Translations under genes and position numbers: made by a program | The notes under the pieces: model-generated | Databases searched by the model: none | Seen by the model: the letters and a program-made list of their open reading frames with translations, nothing else | What the model was told of the DNA's origin: nothing | Source: Sphingobacterium sp. UT-1RO-CII-1 | Lineage (GTDB): Bacteria > Bacteroidota > Bacteroidia > Sphingobacteriales > Sphingobacteriaceae | DNA length: 64,000 bases | Assembly (NCBI RefSeq): GCF_026711005.1 | Contig: NZ_JAPPVJ010000001.1 | Span: 372,001-436,000 of the forward strand | Direction: 5' to 3' | Shown here: piece after piece, positions 35,132 through 42,167 of the stretch | Position numbering within the stretch: the stretch's first letter is position 1 | Layout: each line of letters begins with the position of its first letter

Positions 35132-35497
35132 ATGCTTAAAATATCCACCACATATCGTTCCACTGTTGCTTATTTATTAAGCATGCTGATGATTTTTATT
35201 ATCGCCAGCGGAGTGGTGTTTATTCATAAAGAAGTAACATCAACAGGTGAGGTTGTCACACACATCCACCCTTATGACTTTACTAAAAAAGGAAAGCCGC
35301 ATCACGAGTCAGATGCTGAGATTGAGTTTCTAAGTGTAATATTTGTAGGCAGCTACACCGGCCCCGACTTATTCGTATACGATTTACAACTTAGCCCCAC
35401 CCTTCTTTGCAGTATATACCCAAGACTGACAGAGGGCTTTAAGTCTAAAACGACTAAATTTAAACCTCTTCGTGGTCCACCACCATCGATAAGCTAA
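35132..35497 (+). CDS. Small His-rich membrane protein beside a TonB receptor
   Basis: A 121-residue protein I cannot assign to a named family. It has one N-terminal membrane helix (about 13-31) and then a probably periplasmic part with clustered His residues and acidic residues (VTHIHPYDF, KPHHESDAE), which looks able to bind a metal ion, and a Pro-rich C-terminus (PLRGPPPSIS). It lies between panD and a TonB-dependent receptor followed by a thioredoxin-fold protein. A role in sensing or handling a metal taken up by that receptor is a reasonable guess, not shown. Confidence 0.5.
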   Translation: MLKISTTYRSTVAYLLSMLMIFIIASGVVFIHKEVTSTGEVVTHIHPYDFTKKGKPHHESDAEIEFLSVIFVGSYTGPDLFVYDLQLSPTLLCSIYPRLTEGFKSKTTKFKPLRGPPPSIS

Positions 35498-35531
35498 AAA
35501 TCAAGTTTATTTCTAAGGTCATTCAGTTTGA

Positions 35532-35630
35532 CTGCATATTTACTATCTAATATGCAGGGCTAATTGGCTTCTATTACTTTACAGAAGCCTAATTTGAAAG
35601 GTCAATAGTTTTTTAATTCTAACTATTGAC
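35532..35630 (+). other. Three consecutive hairpins in the TonB receptor upstream region
   Basis: Perfect inverted repeats follow each other within 100 bases: CTGCATATT (35532-35540/35549-35557), GGCTTCT (35566-35572/35583-35589) and GTCAATAGTT (35601-35610/35621-35630), each with an 8-10 base loop. They lie in the 278-base gap before the receptor gene. None has a T-run. This could be a structured RNA leader or a set of operators; I recognise no known riboswitch motif. Confidence 0.4.
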
Positions 35631-35775
35631 ATCTAGCAATCAAAGAATAACAATTAATAGATATGCATTTATAATCTATATTCTATTATTAGAAAGAAAA
35701 CACACAATACTACACAGCAGGTGCTCTATTTTAAAGGCGAGCACACATATTATATTTTAAGACTTTTAATTTATC

Positions 35776-38118
35776 ATGGTAAAATACCAATACATATTAT
35801 ATTTATTACTGTCAATAATCTTTCCTGTATCCCTACAGGCACAGACCGCTTTAAAAGGGAAAATTACAGACTCAAAAGATCAACCTATTATACACGCAAC
35901 CATCTTATTAGAAGGCACTACTATTGGCACCTCTACGGATAACGATGGTCTTTTCACACTCTCTAAGTTGCCGAACAAAGGTAATTTAATCGTACGTGCT
36001 GTTGGTTACCAAACACAAAAACAGCCCTTTCAGATCAATAATAAAGAAGAGTCCATACACATTAAACTAAATGAAGATAATCTGAACCTTAATGAAGTAG
36101 TGGTGAGTGCCACTCGCTACGGCCTAGATAGACGTGAAGCACCAGTCGTTGTAAACGTCCTAAGCCCCAAGCTATTCAATGCCACACAATCTGTTGCTAT
36201 GTTCGAAACCCTCAGCTATCAGCCTGGAGTAAGGGTAGAAAACAATTGCCAGAACTGTGGCTTCTCTCAGGTTAGATTAAATGGACTTGAAGGAGCATAC
36301 TCACAAATCTTGATTAATAGCCGCTCTGTATTCAGCGCACTTAACAGTGTATACGGTCTTGATCAAATCCCTACTAGCATGATAGATCGTATTGAAGTTG
36401 TTAGAAGCGGAGGTTCTGCCCTATTTGGAGCAAATGCAATTGCAGGTACTATCAATATCATAACAAAGGATCCTGTAGAAAATGATTGGCAAATAAAATC
36501 TACCAATTCTCTTATCGATGGTAAAGCATGGGACAATACCGTGGATTTCAACACCTCTTTTGTAGAAAACGACCTGATGAACGGCGTTACCTTTTACGGT
36601 ATGCATAGGGAGCGCCAACCTTGGGATGCAAATAATGATGGCTTTTCGGAAATAACGAAATTAAAAAACACAACATTCGGAGCCAAAGCATTTCTTAAGA
36701 CGTCTGAATACAACAAGCTCACAGTAGACTTTAGTGTACTGAATGAATTTAGAAGAGGGGGTGATAGAATAAACCTTGCTCCTCACTTTACAGATATTAC
36801 CGAACAAGTACAGACAAACTCATTTATTGGAGGTATTACCTACGATCAGTACTCTAGAGATTGGAAACAAAAGTTTTCTATTTATGCCTCAGCACAGAAG
36901 AGCACTCGCGATAGTTACTATGGTGGTTTAGCTGGTCAAACTACACCACAAGATAGTGTTATTGCAGCTAATTCATATGGTGATACAGATGATTTTGCGA
37001 TGGTAGCAGGCGGACAATATACTTACAATTTTGAAAAAGATGTCTTTACAGCCGGGCTTGAGTACAGTGGAAACCGTACAAAAGACCAAATTCCTTCTTA
37101 TCGCCGTTCTATCGATCAGAAAAATCACAGTATCGGTGCTTATGCCCAGTATGAATGGAAGGTAATTGACCAGTTAAAAGCCTTAATTGGCGCTCGGTAC
37201 GATCACAGTTTTATCGATGGAAAGTATAGCTTACTGGACAACCACCGGGTATCCGATCAAAATTTCGGTACACTTAGCCCCCGTTTTACTATCCTTTATG
37301 ATATCACATCAGAGCTCCAGTTTAGAGGAGGATATGCACGTGGATTCCGTGCGCCGCAAGCATTTAATGAGGATATGCACGTGACATCAGCGGGTGGTCA
37401 ACAAGTGTTTGTTTTAATGGGCGAAAATCTAAAAACAGAATATTCGAATGCTTATACAGGCTCATTTAACTATACCAGAAATTTTGGATCAACGCAGACG
37501 AGTTTGTTAGTAGAAGGTTTTTATACAGATTTGCAGAACCCTTTTACAACGGTACGTACAAGTGAAGAGGAGAATATCATATTAGAGGAAATGAGAAACG
37601 GGAGTCGTTCTAGCGTATATGGTAGTAACTTTGAGCTAAGCGTTGCCCCCTCAAGCGCACTAAGTATTCAAGCTGGAGGTACCATACAGCGCTCTAAGTA
37701 TAGTGAAGAGCAATTGATTTTTGAAGGTGAAGATCCTGAAGATAATGTGCTGACGAAAAAGTATGTTAGAACACCCGATGTATACGGATATCTAAATATT
37801 AATGCTAAGCCTACAAAACAATTTGCAGTAGACCTTACAGGAGTATACACGGGTAAAATGCTTGTTCCGCATTATCAACCTAGCGGAATAATGAAAATTA
37901 AAGATACCCGTGATTTTATGGAGTTGAACCTAAGGCTTGGTTACACATTTGCTGTAAAAAAAGACTTAAACATGGAACTTTTCGGTGGGATTCAGAATAT
38001 GTTTAATGCTTTCCAGAAGGATTTTGATTCCGGAGCCTTACGTGATAATGATTATGTTTATGGACCAACAAAACCAAGAACATTTACTTTCGGCGTAAGA
38101 ATAGGTCATTTCCACTAA
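35776..38118 (+). CDS. TonB-dependent outer-membrane receptor with carboxypeptidase-like domain
   Basis: A 780-residue receptor. In order: signal peptide (about 1-22, cleaved after SLQAQ), an N-terminal carboxypeptidase-regulatory-like domain (about 25-110, GKITDSKDQPIIHATILLEG), a plug domain (about 120-230, with a CQNC pair and the block RIEVVRSGGSALFGANAIAGTIN), and a 22-strand barrel ending in RTFTFGVRIGHFH. It imports a scarce large molecule using TonB energy. The plug with the NCQNCGFSQVRLNGLEG stretch recalls CirA-like or metal-chelate receptors. Neighbours (His-rich membrane protein, thioredoxin-fold protein) suggest a metal or cofactor substrate; this is inference. Confidence 0.85.
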   Translation: MVKYQYILYLLLSIIFPVSLQAQTALKGKITDSKDQPIIHATILLEGTTIGTSTDNDGLFTLSKLPNKGNLIVRAVGYQTQKQPFQINNKEESIHIKLNEDNLNLNEVVVSATRYGLDRREAPVVVNVLSPKLFNATQSVAMFETLSYQPGVRVENNCQNCGFSQVRLNGLEGAYSQILINSRSVFSALNSVYGLDQIPTSMIDRIEVVRSGGSALFGANAIAGTINIITKDPVENDWQIKSTNSLIDGKAWDNTVDFNTSFVENDLMNGVTFYGMHRERQPWDANNDGFSEITKLKNTTFGAKAFLKTSEYNKLTVDFSVLNEFRRGGDRINLAPHFTDITEQVQTNSFIGGITYDQYSRDWKQKFSIYASAQKSTRDSYYGGLAGQTTPQDSVIAANSYGDTDDFAMVAGGQYTYNFEKDVFTAGLEYSGNRTKDQIPSYRRSIDQKNHSIGAYAQYEWKVIDQLKALIGARYDHSFIDGKYSLLDNHRVSDQNFGTLSPRFTILYDITSELQFRGGYARGFRAPQAFNEDMHVTSAGGQQVFVLMGENLKTEYSNAYTGSFNYTRNFGSTQTSLLVEGFYTDLQNPFTTVRTSEEENIILEEMRNGSRSSVYGSNFELSVAPSSALSIQAGGTIQRSKYSEEQLIFEGEDPEDNVLTKKYVRTPDVYGYLNINAKPTKQFAVDLTGVYTGKMLVPHYQPSGIMKIKDTRDFMELNLRLGYTFAVKKDLNMELFGGIQNMFNAFQKDFDSGALRDNDYVYGPTKPRTFTFGVRIGHFH

Positions 38119-38120
38119 AC

Positions 38121-38160
38121 ACATTATTCTCCTTTTCACGAATGAAAAGGAGAATAATGT
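38121..38160 (+). terminator. 17-base hairpin between the TonB receptor and thioredoxin-fold genes
   Basis: A perfect stem (38121-38137 with 38144-38160) and a 6-base loop start 3 bases after the receptor stop. No T-run follows, so it may be a partial terminator or a 3' stabiliser. It covers an in-frame ATG at 38142, which argues for the later start at 38184 in the next gene. Confidence 0.65.
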
Positions 38161-38183
38161 TATATTCAAAAAAACATAGTAAG

Positions 38184-38648
38184 ATGTATAAATACATTAT
38201 CCTAGGCATATCTCTTTTTATAAGTATCCATAGTAATGCACAAAAGACAGAAAGTGTTAACTGGCTAACTTTTGAACAATTATCAGATTCTTTAAAAGTA
38301 AAGCCCAAAAATGTATTGCTTTTTTTTCATACAGACTGGTGTGGATATTGCCGAAAAATGATGAACGAAGGTTTTACAGATCCAGAGATTGTAAAGACTA
38401 TAAACGAAAAGTATTATGCCGTTTCCTTTGATGCCGAATCGGTAGATACTGTATACTTTGATGGGCAGATGCTCACAAATAAAATTTCACGAAAAAAAAC
38501 TGGTCAATACCACATGATCACCGAACTACTCGCTAATAAAAATGGTCAATTTGTATTTCCGACGACCCTCTTGTTAGATGATAATTTCATAGTACAAAAA
38601 CGTTTTTTCCAGTACATGGATAAAAAAAAGCTACTTAAAGCTCTTTAG
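38184..38648 (+). CDS. Thioredoxin-fold periplasmic protein
   Basis: A 154-residue protein with a signal peptide (about 1-19, cleaved after SNAQ) and a thioredoxin fold with redox motif Cys53-Gly-Tyr-Cys56 in FFHTDWCGYCRKMM. The cis-Pro region is in QFVFPTTLLLDD. It resembles DsbD-gamma/DUF255-like reductases more than thioredoxin itself. An ATG at 38142 is in frame but lies inside a strong hairpin, so I chose the Met that begins a proper signal peptide. It could keep receptor or ligand thiols (including the CQNC of the adjacent receptor) reduced. Confidence 0.78.
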   Translation: MYKYIILGISLFISIHSNAQKTESVNWLTFEQLSDSLKVKPKNVLLFFHTDWCGYCRKMMNEGFTDPEIVKTINEKYYAVSFDAESVDTVYFDGQMLTNKISRKKTGQYHMITELLANKNGQFVFPTTLLLDDNFIVQKRFFQYMDKKKLLKAL

Positions 38649-38672
38649 TCTTTCGGCAATAATACCCCTTAG

Positions 38673-38714
38673 AATCGCCACAGCCCCTTTTTACAAACAA
38701 AAGCTGTGGCGATT
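38673..38714 (+). terminator. Hairpin after the thioredoxin-fold gene
   Basis: A perfect 12-base stem AATCGCCACAGC / GCTGTGGCGATT (38673-38684 and 38703-38714), 18-base loop with inner TTTT/AAAA pairing, followed by GTTTAT. Confidence 0.7.
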
Positions 38715-38822
38715 GTTTATTACAAAAAACTTCCAATTCAGAAATTTTATTTTTTTAACCTAGAACTGTAGCGCCGCAATACTTTTCAGCGTTATATCTC
38801 TTCATACAGACTTAAAAATTTT

Positions 38823-39500
38823 ATGAAAAATCTAGTTAAACTATTATTTGCAGGCCTAATATTAGGAACAACTGTTGTTGCATGTAACGATAAAGACGAC
38901 AATGGTAAGTACATTGAAGAAAACATAAAGTACGAAAAAGCAATCGATTCGACTCTTAGAGCTGAAGACACTAAGATAAGAGCTGCTCTTACTAACCTTC
39001 AAATTGATGGAGAACAATTCTTCAAAAACCCTACAGAAGACAGTGTTAAAGTTCATTTTAACTATATAGATAATACGCCAAAAAGAGGCATATACTATGA
39101 AGTGTTAAACGCTCCTACCCACACAGAGGACTCGTACAAGTATAGATTAAATGATATGGGTAACGATTACCACAGACCGAAAGTTGAGGTTAAATATACA
39201 GCATACTTACTAGACGGGAAAAAAGTACAGGGAAGTGACGACAAAGGAACAGAGTACTTCTTCAACAACCCTAACCGTGATGTATGGAATAATGTTTGGT
39301 TTTATTCATTCTACCCTTACAAAATCCAATCGAACGGTCGTGACTACTTTCCACAAGGTTTAACTGAAAAAGGCTTAATCGAAGGTAGTAAAATTCGTGT
39401 TATTGCACCTTCACCTTTTGCTTTCGGTGGTAGAAAAGTAGGCGATATCCCTGCTAACTCACCTTTAGCTTATGAGTTTGAGGTAATCAGTATTAAGTAA
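38823..39500 (+). CDS. FKBP-type peptidyl-prolyl isomerase lipoprotein
   Basis: A 225-residue lipoprotein (lipobox TTVVAC, Cys21) with an N-terminal helical linker and a C-terminal FKBP domain: KVEVKYTAYLLDGKKVQ, then GLTEKGLIEGSKIRVIAPSPFAFG and IPANSPLAYEFEVISIK. The pattern is FKBP, but the usual F-D-S and Y-G-x-R-x elements are altered (PFAFGGRK for Y-G). It may be mainly a folding chaperone. A second, related FKBP-type lipoprotein gene follows, and gldB comes after that; GldI, a gliding-linked FKBP lipoprotein of flavobacteria, is a comparison worth testing. Confidence 0.78.
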   Translation: MKNLVKLLFAGLILGTTVVACNDKDDNGKYIEENIKYEKAIDSTLRAEDTKIRAALTNLQIDGEQFFKNPTEDSVKVHFNYIDNTPKRGIYYEVLNAPTHTEDSYKYRLNDMGNDYHRPKVEVKYTAYLLDGKKVQGSDDKGTEYFFNNPNRDVWNNVWFYSFYPYKIQSNGRDYFPQGLTEKGLIEGSKIRVIAPSPFAFGGRKVGDIPANSPLAYEFEVISIK

Positions 39501-39526
39501 CAGAGACCTATTTAATAAAAACATAT

Positions 39527-39562
39527 AAATGGCGGTACAGCATTATTTTTGTACCGCCATTT
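39527..39562 (+). terminator. Terminator after the first FKBP gene
   Basis: A perfect 13-base stem (39527-39539/39550-39562) with core GGCGGTACA and a 10-base loop, followed by CATTTTTA. Confidence 0.82.
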
Positions 39563-39700
39563 CATTTTTAATGAAAGTTCAGCTAACAGCACAATATTTG
39601 AAAAAATATATAAGGAAAATCAGTTTTTAACCAAATCGCAGTTCATTTTGTTATATATTCGTACTTATTTATTTGATTAAAGCAATCGTAAATTATAAAC

Positions 39701-40329
39701 ATGAAAAATTTATTTAACCCACTTCTAGGCATTATCGCTGCTGCAATAGCATTTAGCGCATGTTCGTCAGACAAAGACAATTTTGATCCTTATGAACAAT
39801 TAGAAATAGAAAAAACTGCTATTGAAGCCCACGTAAAAAAAACTACCCCAATGCGAAGCAATTTGAAGATTCAGGCATCTGGTATGAAGTTTTAAACGAA
39901 GGACAAGAAGGTAGTTTTGAATACAAACCTACCAACTCGAATGGCTATCAAATTTTAGACCTTGAAGTCACTGCAGACTACACAGGAAAACTATTAGACG
40001 GCACAGTTTTCGACAAAACACAGGACCCTGAAAAAGCCCCCCCTTTCCGTTTTGTTTCAAACTTAAGTACTGGAGAGTCTGGCGGGTTAATCACAGCATG
40101 GATAATTTCCTTTTTACCAACAAAAACCACAGTTGAAGGCAAGGAGTTAAAACCAGGTGTTATCTTCGAACAAGGCGCTCAAGTTGGATCACATTTCAGA
40201 ATTATAACTCCGTCCATATATGCATATGGTAGAAGTTCGAATGGAAAAATACCTGCCAATTCCCCTCTCGAATTTGATATTAAAGTTTTAAAAATGGAGA
40301 ATTATAAACCAGATAATTCTGCAAAATAA
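39701..40329 (+). pseudogene. FKBP-type lipoprotein gene split by a -1 frameshift at an A8 run
   Basis: The first 47 codons give a lipoprotein start (signal, then SAC at about 19-21, DKDNFDPYEQLEIEK) and run into AAAAAAAA at 39835-39842; read straight on, this frame stops at 39893-39895. Reading on in the -1 frame from 39841 (AAC TAC CCC) gives about 160 more codons with no stop and a clear FKBP domain (GIWYEVLNEG, DYTGKLLDGTVFD, PGSHFRII-like, YGRSSNGKIPANSPLEFDIKVL) to a stop at 40327-40329. So the real gene spans both. It could be an inactive allele, a phase-variable tract, a case of ribosomal or polymerase slippage, or a sequencing error. It is a paralogue of the gene just upstream. Confidence 0.8.
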
Positions 40330-40344
40330 CAACATATTGATTAT

Positions 40345-40383
40345 AAAAGAGGCGGTAACAAAACAAATGATACCGCCTCTTTT
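40345..40383. terminator. Bidirectional terminator between the second FKBP gene and gldB
   Basis: AAAAGAGGCGGTA and TACCGCCTCTTTT (40345-40357 and 40371-40383), a perfect 13-base stem with 13-base loop, with T-run ends in both directions. It shares the GGCGGTA core with the terminator at 39527. Confidence 0.88.
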
Positions 40384-40400
40384 AAAATTTCTCCTTATAC

Positions 40401-41429
40401 CTACCGCCCCTTAAATTTCGAGTCTTTTAAAATCTGTTGTGCATCCTGATTTTCTAACAGTTGCTTCAAAGTAATATGGGGGTTCTGTTCCATATATTTC
40501 TTCACCAACTGCCACCCCAAATAAACACCAAGCTTAGGAGCCGATTCGTTATTTTCTCCTAACTCCGCAGTAAAGGGCGCTTCTGTAAAATACTTTTGTA
40601 TACGCTGGTGATCAGTATTATAAAGCAAGTTCTCCTCCAAAAACCAAGACCATATCTCGGGTTGATATTTTTCTGCCCAGACCAATTGCTCGCTAGTGTA
40701 TCCCATTTTCAGACTATCACTTATAGCTGGCAAAATAGAATCAAGCGCTAACAGCACCTTCCCTTCATATACCATATGTTGTAAGGTATTAATATCTGTA
40801 TCTTTCTTATCAATAAGCTCTTGTCTCAGTACAGTCTCAACAACCCTAGGTGTAATATTCTCGGGTGTAAACCTCCTGGAAATATACATAGGGATAGATT
40901 TTACAAGAGCTGGATAAAATTCAGAATCTGCTCCTAAAAACATGTCCAAACCGATTCCGATATAATTCTCTCCGATAGGCACCTGGACTGCAAAGCCGGA
41001 AAAGAATGATACAAAACGTGGCAATTGATAAGCGGGGAAATAATATTTAAGGTATTTAAATGCTGTTGTTAATTCCTCTTCTTGTGTTTTTAAAGAAGGG
41101 TATTTTTGAGCTACTGCTGCAGAAAGGGCTTTAAAGTCTTTATTACCGATAACTTCAGCCAACAAATTAGTGCTACGTACACTGTCAGCAGGATCGCCGA
41201 TTTCTAACATATAGTATAAATAATCAGCGTAAAAATCAGCGTATTGTTTTTGCCACTTGTTGTTTTTGTCAACTACGTCCGTAGGCTTTAAAGCAGATAT
41301 ATCCTGATCAAATCGTTCAATTTTCACATCAACATCTATCGTCGAGATATCTGGCAGGTTCCGTTCAGAATTACAGGCTGATAACAATAAGGAAAAAAAA
41401 GTAAAAACAAGTGTATATCTTCGCATCAT
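40401..41429 (-). CDS. gldB: Gliding motility lipoprotein GldB
   Basis: A 342-residue lipoprotein (lipobox LLLSAC, Cys19) of the GldB family. Recognisable stretches are IERFDQDI, ADFYADYLYYMLEIGDP, LPRFVSFFSGFAVQVPIGENYIGIGLDMFLG and YQPEIWSWFLEENLLY. GldB is needed for gliding and type IX secretion in flavobacteria; related genes also occur in non-gliding Bacteroidota. It lies back-to-back with an outer-membrane protein gene and nadE, an arrangement I recognise as common for gldB. The promoter box TACTTTTG is 19 bases upstream. Met2 is an equally good start. Confidence 0.85.
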   Translation of the reverse strand: MMRRYTLVFTFFSLLLSACNSERNLPDISTIDVDVKIERFDQDISALKPTDVVDKNNKWQKQYADFYADYLYYMLEIGDPADSVRSTNLLAEVIGNKDFKALSAAVAQKYPSLKTQEEELTTAFKYLKYYFPAYQLPRFVSFFSGFAVQVPIGENYIGIGLDMFLGADSEFYPALVKSIPMYISRRFTPENITPRVVETVLRQELIDKKDTDINTLQHMVYEGKVLLALDSILPAISDSLKMGYTSEQLVWAEKYQPEIWSWFLEENLLYNTDHQRIQKYFTEAPFTAELGENNESAPKLGVYLGWQLVKKYMEQNPHITLKQLLENQDAQQILKDSKFKGR

Positions 41430-41438
41430 ATCCGTTTC

Positions 41439-41469
41439 TTTGCTCCAACAAAAGTAATTATTAATTTTA
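41439..41469 (+). promoter_or_regulatory. Promoter of the outer-membrane protein/nadE unit
   Basis: TTTG (41439-41442), 19 bases, TAATTTTA (41462-41469), seven of eight -7 positions. It overlaps the gldB promoter on the other strand. Confidence 0.5.
41449..41456 (-). promoter_or_regulatory. Candidate -7 box of gldB
   Basis: Minus-strand TACTTTTG, exact TAnnTTTG match, ending 19 bases before the gldB ATG. It interleaves with the divergent promoter at 41439-41469, so only one may be used at a time. Confidence 0.55.
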
Positions 41470-41489
41470 CATAAATTAAAACACAGATA

Positions 41490-42149
41490 ATGACAAAAAA
41501 GACAACCATCATCGTATCTATCATACTCCTAGCTCTTCTTTCTATCAAATCGACTTACGCCCAGTACGGCTATTACGATAAAAATATGTCTTTCGGACTA
41601 GTTTTTAATCCCAACATGAGTTTTCTCTCCTACGGAGACGCAGAGCATTTTGAGGGAAAGTCTAAGGTTGGTTATGCTTATGGTTTGGTGGCGGATTTCG
41701 GTTTCGACCGCAATTATTATTTCTCCACCGGATTAACGATCAATACCCTTATGTCTGAAAGAAACACCAATCTATCGGCCATAGAATCAAATGATCCTGC
41801 TCTAGCTCTTTCCAGAACGTATCGTATACAATATGCCGAAATACCGTTAAGCATTAAATTAAAGACAAACGAGGGTAATTTAGGCAGGTTTTATGGACAG
41901 TTTGGTTTAACGACAGGAATCAAAGTGTCGGGTAAAGAAAAAGTTGACAAATCCGGAAAATACAGCGGTTTGTCAGGTGACGACATTTTCCGATTAGGTT
42001 TATTAATAGGTGCAGGAGGAGAATGGAGACTGACCAACAGTTTGTCTGCAATTACAGGTATAGCTTATAACAATGGGTTTACCAGAACGATGAAGCAAGG
42101 GAGCCCCAAACTTTCTTATCTATCTTTGCAGGTTGGTCTTTTATTTTAA
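41490..42149 (+). CDS. Outer-membrane beta-barrel protein (porin/OMP_b-brl type)
   Basis: A 219-residue secreted protein: signal peptide (about 1-24, cleaved after STYAQ) followed by alternating strands typical of eight-stranded barrels (YYFSTGLTINTL, IQYAEIPLSIKLK, FYGQFGLTTGIKVSG, SLSAITGIAYNNGF) and a terminal strand YLSLQVGLLF. This is the PorT-like/outer membrane protein beta-barrel family of Bacteroidota; the function is unassigned. It precedes nadE by 18 bases and is probably co-transcribed with it. Confidence 0.78.
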   Translation: MTKKTTIIVSIILLALLSIKSTYAQYGYYDKNMSFGLVFNPNMSFLSYGDAEHFEGKSKVGYAYGLVADFGFDRNYYFSTGLTINTLMSERNTNLSAIESNDPALALSRTYRIQYAEIPLSIKLKTNEGNLGRFYGQFGLTTGIKVSGKEKVDKSGKYSGLSGDDIFRLGLLIGAGGEWRLTNSLSAITGIAYNNGFTRTMKQGSPKLSYLSLQVGLLF

Positions 42150-42167
42150 CAATTAAACAAGAACGTT

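Noticed and set aside
35498..35775. A cobalamin or TPP riboswitch before the TonB receptor
   Set aside because: None of the conserved box sequences is visible; only unnamed hairpins.
39701..39895. A stand-alone 64-residue lipoprotein
   Set aside because: FKBP sequence continues without stops in the -1 frame right after the A8 run, so the short frame is only the front of a split gene.
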